The notes under the pieces are model-generated. The model was not told the DNA's origin. It was given only the letters and a program-made list of their open reading frames with translations, and did no database searches. DNA of 64,000 nt from NCBI RefSeq assembly GCF_024539675.1, contig NZ_JAHHIT010000039.1:78565-142564 (forward strand), given 5' to 3'. The position numbers and the translations under genes are program-made. Shown piece by piece: positions 60,201 to 64,000 of this stretch (its first letter is position 1; each line of letters starts with the position of its first letter). The DNA is from Streptomyces hilarionis. GTDB lineage: Bacteria; Actinomycetota; Actinomycetes; Streptomycetales; Streptomycetaceae.

Positions 60201-60589
60201 GGGTTGCCGATGGGCACGTACTGGTTGAGCGGGTTGACCGCCTTCAGGGGGGTGCCGTCGGTGAGGTGGACGAGGGCCTCGGCCTGATTGCCGGGCCAGT
60301 CGCCCACGAAGCCGAGGTCGATGACGGCCTCGACGCGCCGGCCGGCCCACTCGGCGGGCACCTGTCCGCGCATCCGGAACCAGGTGGTGCCCCAGGGCGG
60401 GCCCCACGGGGTGTCCATCGCGAAGGGCTCGTAGGCGGCGGCCGCGGCCTCCGCGAACGGCACGGGCTCCCCCGGCGCCTGCCAGGCCTCCACCTCGAAG
60501 GGGACGGTGGCCGCGTAGATCGCGGGCTTGACGCGCTGGTGGTGGGCGCGCTCGACGCGCTCCTCGATGCGGCGGCGTTCGTCATGCAT
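57296..60589 (-). CDS. alpha-mannosidase (GH38) with unusual C-terminal extension
   Basis: This 1097-residue enzyme removes alpha-mannose from glycans. Zinc ligands are in SGVGHAHIDSAWLWPIRETKRK, the nucleophile Asp in WLPDSFGYNAAYPQLA, and another ligand in LLHQFHDILPGSS. The ATG at 60589 has GGAG 7 bases upstream. The fold ends at about residue 1024 (RPFQILTLRLERA). The last 73 residues run through Pro/Arg/Cys-rich sequence (PSIPVLPPWIPVLPPRPRCS) that looks non-coding, so the normal stop may have been lost. The gene is downstream of the GH4 gene, with a LacI-type box in the gap between. Confidence 0.9.
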   Translation of the reverse strand: MHDERRRIEERVERAHHQRVKPAIYAATVPFEVEAWQAPGEPVPFAEAAAAAYEPFAMDTPWGPPWGTTWFRMRGQVPAEWAGRRVEAVIDLGFVGDWPGNQAEALVHLTDGTPLKAVNPLNQYVPIGNPAQGGESIDYLVEAASNPDILAGDFAAPTLLGDVLTAGDRPLYTFRRADIAVLDEEVWHLDLDLQVLRGLMAHLGEHEPRRHEILHALDRAMDALDLDDVSGSAAAVRAVLAPVLARPAHASAHTISGVGHAHIDSAWLWPIRETKRKTSRTFSNVTALAEEYDDFIFACSQAQQYEWVRDNYPQVWARIQESVKKGQWAPVGGMWVESDGNLPGGEAIARQLVHGKRFFIEHFGIETKGVWLPDSFGYNAAYPQLAKLAGNEWFLTQKISWNQTNKFPHHTFWWEGIDGTRIFTHFPPVDTYNARFSGEEMDRAVRNYSEKGGGTRSLAPFGWGDGGGGPTREIMERARRLADLEGSPKVVVEHPDAFFAKARAEYPDAPVWVGELYLELHRATYTTQARTKQGNRRSEHRLREAELWATTAALHAPGYAYPYEKLDRLWKTVLLHQFHDILPGSSIAWVHREAEAEYARVAEELETLTAEAVAALGAARPGESRADAPLRVFNTSPYARAEVVRTPQGRPVFVETPAGGSAPLAAARPPQPVTVSGRVLDNGLVRVEVAEDGTLSSVYDLRAEREVLADAGNLLRLHTDLPNYWDAWDIDKHYQNRYTDLLEPDAVTVVEEDPLVGAIRVTRSFGKGSTLTQTITLRAGSPRIDFETDIDWHEAEKILKAAFPVDVRAPHSSAEIQFGHIQRPTHTNTSWEAARFEVSGHRWVHIGEPGYGVAVLNDSTYGHDVSRTVREDGGTTTTVRLSLVRAPRIPDPEADQGRHRFAYALLPGASIEDAVAEGYALNLPLRVAEAADAPGPVVSVEGDGITVEAVKLADDTSGDVVVRLYESSGGRATGVLRTGFPLAGAQVTDLLERPLEPAAVAADGAVAVRLRPFQILTLRLERAPACLSGRPRTASVRVGRSFPVTAADRPDPPFPPCGNPPSIPVLPPWIPVLPPRPRCSPGSPVGSCTCRSGRPGS

Positions 60590-60678
60590 GGGGCATCTCC
60601 AGTGAGGGACCACGAGGGGCGGACAGGCCCGGGGGCCGGGTGCCGAGCAGACCGGGGGCCGGTGCCTGGCGAACCGGG

Positions 60679-60694
60679 GGGAAAGCGCTTTCCC
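60679..60694. promoter_or_regulatory. LacI-type operator before the alpha-mannosidase gene
   Basis: GGGAAAGCGCTTTCCC is a perfect 16-bp palindrome with the GAAAGCGCTTTC core of LacI-family sites. It lies in the 114-base gap between the GH4 gene end (60704) and the alpha-mannosidase start (60589), 90 bases before the latter. This suggests that the mannosidase has its own sugar-controlled promoter. Confidence 0.72.
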
Positions 60695-60703
60695 TCCCGA
60701 TGG

Positions 60704-62041
60704 CTACCTAAGGTACGCGAGCCCGGGATGGACGGCGGTGTAGCCCTCGACCAGCCGTCGGGCCACGTTCACCGAGTCGACCAGCGGGTGCAGCGCGAAG
60801 GCCTTCACGGCCGTGGCGCGCGAGCCGGACTCCGCGGCGGCGAGCACCTCGCGCTCGACGCCCTTGACCGCACAGACGAGCCCGGTGGCGTGCTCGGGCA
60901 GCGGGGCCACCGAGACCGGGTGCGCGCCGTTGGCGTCGACCAGGGCGGGCACCTCGATGACGGCGTCCGCGTCGAGCGCCGACAGGGTGCCCTGGTTGCG
61001 CACGTTGAGGATGAGCGTGGTGCGCTCGTCGCGGGCGATGGCCCGCATCAGCGCGAGGGCGACCTTCTCGTAACCGCCGGAGAGGTCGTCGGCGTCCCGC
61101 TCGCCCGCGCCGGCGCTCTCCCGGTTCTCGGCCATGTAGGTGGCCTCGCGTTCGGCGCGGGTGCGGTCCCAGGCGGTCAGGGCCGCCGCGCCGGGGCGCT
61201 TCATCTCCTCGTAGAAACGGGCCTGCTGGTCGGCCAGGAAGGCGCCGCGGGTCTTCTCGACCTGCTGGTAGGCGCGTACGGCTTCCCGGTTGAAGTAGTA
61301 GTAGTGCAGGTATTCGTTGGGGATCGCGCCGAGGGACCGCAGCCAGTCCACGCCGAACAGCTTGCCCTCCTCGAAGGAGCCGAGCAGGTCGGGGTCGGCG
61401 AGCAGACGCGGCAGCTCGTCGCGGCCCGCGACCCGCAGGCCGCGCACCCAGCCGAGGTGGTTGAGGCCGACGTAGTCGATCCAGGCCTCCTTCGGGTCCG
61501 CGCCGAGCACCCGGGCGATGCGGCGGCCGAGCCCGACCGGGGAGTCGCAGATGCCGATCACCCGGTCGCCCAGGTGGCGGGACATGGCCTCGGTGACGAG
61601 ACCGGCCGGGTTGGTGAAGTTGATGACCCAGGCGTCGGGGGCCAGACGGGCCACCCGCCGGGCGATGTCGACGGCGACGGGCACGGTCCGCAGGCCGTAG
61701 GCGATGCCGCCGGCGCCGACCGTCTCCTGGCCGAGGACGCCCTCGGCGAGGGCCACGCGTTCGTCGTTCGCACGGCCTTCGAGGCCGCCGACCCGGATCG
61801 CGGAGAAGACGAAGTCGGCGCCGCGCAGCGCCTCGTCGAGATCGGTGGTGGCCGTGACCGTGGGCGCGTCGGGGACCCCGGCCGCCTGCTCGTCCAGCAC
61901 GCGGGCGACCGCGTGCAGCCGGCTGTCGTCCAGGTCGTGCAGGACGACCCGGGTGACCCGGCCCTCGCCGCGGTCCGCCAGGAGCGCCCCGTACACGAGC
62001 GGCACCCGGAATCCGCCGCCGCCGAGAATCGTCAGTTTCAC
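60704..62041 (-). CDS. GH4-family 6-phospho-beta-glucosidase-like enzyme
   Basis: This 445-residue enzyme uses NAD and a divalent metal to split glycosides by oxidation and elimination. Landmarks: TILGGGGFRVPLVYGAL (NAD site), GADFVFSAIRVGG, NFTNPAGLVTEAM, ICDSPVGLGRRIA and DYVGLNHLGWVRG with metal-binding Cys/His. Its closest type is 6-phospho-beta-glucosidase, although other GH4 enzymes differ in substrate. The GTG at 62041 overlaps the DeoR stop by GTGA, so it is coupled to the regulator. Confidence 0.88.
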   Translation of the reverse strand: MKLTILGGGGFRVPLVYGALLADRGEGRVTRVVLHDLDDSRLHAVARVLDEQAAGVPDAPTVTATTDLDEALRGADFVFSAIRVGGLEGRANDERVALAEGVLGQETVGAGGIAYGLRTVPVAVDIARRVARLAPDAWVINFTNPAGLVTEAMSRHLGDRVIGICDSPVGLGRRIARVLGADPKEAWIDYVGLNHLGWVRGLRVAGRDELPRLLADPDLLGSFEEGKLFGVDWLRSLGAIPNEYLHYYYFNREAVRAYQQVEKTRGAFLADQQARFYEEMKRPGAAALTAWDRTRAEREATYMAENRESAGAGERDADDLSGGYEKVALALMRAIARDERTTLILNVRNQGTLSALDADAVIEVPALVDANGAHPVSVAPLPEHATGLVCAVKGVEREVLAAAESGSRATAVKAFALHPLVDSVNVARRLVEGYTAVHPGLAYLR

Positions 62042-62823
62042 GCTTGCACCTTTCCTGCCACGACCACCTCGACGCCCGCCTCCTCGAAGGAGGACCGGGT
62101 CGCCGGGTCGACCGGCGTGTCCGTCACCACCACGTCCAGGTCCTCGGGACCGCAGACCTTCGCCATTCCGGTACCGGGGAACTTCGCCGAGTCGGCGAGC
62201 AGGACGACCTTGTCACCGGCCTTGATCATGGCCCGTTTGACCGGCACCTCGACGACCGTCGTGTCCATCACCTGGCCGCCCGGCCGCACTCCGCTGGTGC
62301 CGAGGAAGAGCCAGTCGGCGTGCAGCTGGCGCAGGTTGTCCTCGGTGAGGAAGCCGACCAGGGAACGGTACTCGCGGCGGACCATGCCGCCGAGCAGCAC
62401 GAGCTCGATTCCCTCGTCGTCGGCGAGTTCCTCGTAGACCACCAGGTTGCTGGTGATCACCGTGAGCCGGCGGCCGTGCAGCTGCCGGGCCAGGCGGTAG
62501 GCGGTGGTGCCGATGTCGAGGAGCACCGACTGGCCGTCCGCGACCATCGCCGCGGCGCGGGCCGCTATCGCGTCCTTCTCGGCCACGCGCACCTCGGCGA
62601 CCTCGGCGAAGGGCTGGTCGCCCTCCTCCGCGACGGCTCCGCCGTGCACCCGGGTGAGCAGGCCGTCCTCCTCGAGTTTGAGCAGGTCGCGCCGGACCGT
62701 GGCGGGGCTCACGCCCAGCTGCTCGGAGAGATCGGTCACGGCCGCGGGACCGCCGGAGCGCAGGGCCCGCAGGATGAGTTGATGTCGTCGTTCTGCCAGC
62801 ACGCCATGAACACTACTCGTCAT
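62038..62823 (-). CDS. DeoR-family transcriptional regulator
   Basis: This 261-residue sugar-phosphate regulator has the DeoR winged helix (AERRHQLILRALRSGGPAAVTDLSEQLGVSPATVRRDLLKLEEDGLLTRVHGGA) and the DeoRC sensor (VLLDIGTTAYRLARQLHGRRLTVITSNLVVYEEL, KRAMIKAGDKVVLLADSAKFPGTG). The ATG at 62823 is chosen; a TTG six bases upstream is also possible. It is first in the leftward transcript with the GH4 gene and faces the kinase gene, which it probably controls also. Confidence 0.91.
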   Translation of the reverse strand: MTSSVHGVLAERRHQLILRALRSGGPAAVTDLSEQLGVSPATVRRDLLKLEEDGLLTRVHGGAVAEEGDQPFAEVAEVRVAEKDAIAARAAAMVADGQSVLLDIGTTAYRLARQLHGRRLTVITSNLVVYEELADDEGIELVLLGGMVRREYRSLVGFLTEDNLRQLHADWLFLGTSGVRPGGQVMDTTVVEVPVKRAMIKAGDKVVLLADSAKFPGTGMAKVCGPEDLDVVVTDTPVDPATRSSFEEAGVEVVVAGKVQA

Positions 62824-62906
62824 CTTCAATCAAATCTATGCTCACTTCTGCTGAGCTATTGACCAAACCTCCCGGGGGGCGCACGATTCCGGTCACGAAT
62901 TGAAGA
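62823..62906. promoter_or_regulatory. DeoR/kinase divergent control region
   Basis: TCTTCAA (62823-62829) and TTGAAGA (62900-62906) form a 7-bp inverted pair close to the two divergent starts. TTGACC (62859-62864) with CACGAT (62882-62887) 17 bases later is a possible kinase promoter. The repeats may be DeoR sites, but the evidence is modest. Confidence 0.4.
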
Positions 62907-62967
62907 GTTTTGACGAGCTCCTCCGACGTGACGGGCTCCGTCGACGCTCTCGACGAGAGGATGCGCG

Positions 62968-64000
62968 GTGGACGACGACCGGCCCGAGGTGCTGCTCACC
63001 GGGCTGCTCTTCTACGACCTCGTCCTCACGGGGCTCGGCGGTCCGCCGACGCCCGGCGAGGAGACATGGACCTCGGGCATGGGCTGCGGCCCCGGCGGCA
63101 TCGCCAACCTGGCGGTGGCCGCGGCCCGCTTCGGCCTGCGCACCAGTCTGGCCACGGTCTTCGGCGACGACTTCTACGGCGTCCACTGCCACGAGGTCCT
63201 CTCCGGCCAGGAAGGCGTGGACCTCGCCCTCTCCCGCACGGCGCCGGGCTGGCCCACTCCGGTCACCGTCGCCCTCGATCTGCCCCGCCCCGGCCTCGGT
63301 CCGGGCGGCGGCCCCGCCCACGACCGGGCCCTCGTCACCCACGGCCAGGAGCCCCCGTACTCGCAGGACGTGCTGATGGGCGACCCGCCCGAGGCGCGTA
63401 CCGCCCTCGCGCACCTGGAGGCCGAACCGCCCGGGTGGCTGGCGAAGGCGGCCGCGAACGGCACGCGGATCTACGCCGACGTCGGCTGGGACCCCACCCG
63501 CGAGTGGTCCGCCGACCTGCTGGAACAGCTCTCTTTGTGCCACGCCTTCCTCCCCAACGAGACCGAGGCGATGGCCTACACCCGCACCGACACCGCGGTC
63601 GCCGCGCTCGGCACCCTCGCGGAACTGGTGCCGGTGGCGGTAGTCACCCGGGGCGCCGACGGCGCGATCGCCGTCGACCAGACGACCGGGGAGTACGCCG
63701 AGGTCCCGGCGCTCGCCGTGGACGTCCTGGACGCGACCGGCGCCGGCGACGTGTTCGGCGCGAGCTTCGTCGCGGCCTCGCTCGGCGGATGGCCGCTGGT
63801 GGAACGGCTGCGGTTCGCCGTCCTCGCCGCCGGGCTCTCCGTCGGCCACCACGGCGGCGCGCTGGCGGCCCCCGGCTGGTACGGCGTGGCGCGCTGGTGG
63901 GACTCGCTGAACGACCCCGACCTCAGGCGGGCCTACGGCTTCCTGGCCGACCGCATCCCCGCGGACGTGGGCCCGCCCGTGCGGTACGCCCCGGTCACCC
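62968..64000 (+). CDS. PfkB-family carbohydrate kinase (cut by window edge)
   Basis: The frame from GTG 62968, with GAGAGG 7 bases upstream, stays open to the window edge (344 codons). It has EVLLTGLLFYDLVLTGLGG at the start, a substrate-binding GCGPGGIANLAVAAARFGLRT, and the C-terminal PfkB signature DATGAGDVFGASF beginning at residue 255. It would phosphorylate a sugar released by the neighbouring glycosidases. It is divergent from the deoR gene, so the regulator sits between the two arms of the cluster. The end, and any transporter genes beyond, are not visible. Confidence 0.88.
   Translation, partial: MDDDRPEVLLTGLLFYDLVLTGLGGPPTPGEETWTSGMGCGPGGIANLAVAAARFGLRTSLATVFGDDFYGVHCHEVLSGQEGVDLALSRTAPGWPTPVTVALDLPRPGLGPGGGPAHDRALVTHGQEPPYSQDVLMGDPPEARTALAHLEAEPPGWLAKAAANGTRIYADVGWDPTREWSADLLEQLSLCHAFLPNETEAMAYTRTDTAVAALGTLAELVPVAVVTRGADGAIAVDQTTGEYAEVPALAVDVLDATGAGDVFGASFVAASLGGWPLVERLRFAVLAAGLSVGHHGGALAAPGWYGVARWWDSLNDPDLRRAYGFLADRIPADVGPPVRYAPVT

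Noticed and set aside
58112..62437. 1441-codon frame on the + strand over the glycosidase genes
   Set aside because: It is antisense to GH38, GH4 and deoR, has no domain and no ribosome site, and shows Asp/Val/Arg-rich shadow composition.
1..64000. tRNA, rRNA, CRISPR arrays, insertion sequences or prophage
   Set aside because: No cloverleaf-like conserved TTCGA/TTCAA arms with flanking stems, no regularly spaced repeats, and no transposase, integrase or phage structural genes were seen.

Overview
The window is a stretch of high-GC (roughly 70% or more) actinomycete chromosome. GTG and TTG starts are common, many genes meet through 4-base ATGA/GTGA/TTGA overlaps, and the gene set includes an SsgA-like sporulation protein, a WhiB-like protein, a PcaV-type repressor, an AnsP-type permease, LacI boxes, dre-like chitin operators and a single TTA codon in one gene. 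Together these point to a Streptomyces. No rRNA, tRNA, CRISPR array, prophage or insertion sequence was seen; it reads as an ordinary chromosomal arm region rich in catabolic and regulatory genes.

Left part (1-17.2 kb): a secreted CocE/X-Pro peptidase and a secreted M1 metallopeptidase; a 59-residue membrane protein; a PfkB-type sugar kinase; an L-asparagine-type permease divergent from a MerR regulator that is probably leaderless; a beta-oxidation operon (CoA-transferase, fadA thiolase, fadB); a membrane-associated reductase-like protein; endonuclease V whose end overlaps a small conserved gene; a secreted beta-propeller protein; and an SsgA-like protein.

Middle (17.2-29 kb): an ABC-F protein behind a consensus promoter and a structured leader with a minimal upstream ORF; dimethylargininase; an acyl-ACP desaturase behind three tandem 15-bp operator units; a WhiB-like protein; a glyoxalase-fold protein; an orphan LacI regulator with its own operator; a divergent LigD-type polymerase and LigC-type ATP-dependent ligase pair; a zinc alcohol dehydrogenase; and a DUF3048 lipoprotein.

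Aromatic catabolism (29-49 kb): the MarR-type repressor pcaV is divergent from pcaI-J-F-H-G-B-L, which takes protocatechuate to succinyl-CoA and acetyl-CoA. Further right a vanillate demethylase operon (vanA, a 57-residue Cys protein, vanB) would feed protocatechuate into it. Between them lie a LuxR-LAL-like AAA/TPR protein that lacks its DNA-binding domain, two DUF2510 proteins, a TetR gene facing a PAP2-DMT membrane gene pair across a large operator, and a Tat-exported phospholipase C.

Right part (49-64 kb): a ligand-binding MmyB-like protein without a helix-turn-helix, divergent from an XRE/ImmA-IrrE pair whose metallopeptidase gene carries the only in-frame TTA (bldA) codon I found; a coupled metallophosphoesterase/Sfp-type phosphopantetheinyl transferase pair; an ATP-grasp protein; a chitinase with two dre-like sites; and a glycan-use cluster (alpha-mannosidase, GH4 glycosidase, DeoR regulator, divergent PfkB kinase cut by the window edge). 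The most notable signals are regulatory: the ABC-F leader, the desaturase and TetR operators, the chitinase operator, a perfect LacI box in front of the alpha-mannosidase, and the TTA codon in the metallopeptidase gene.
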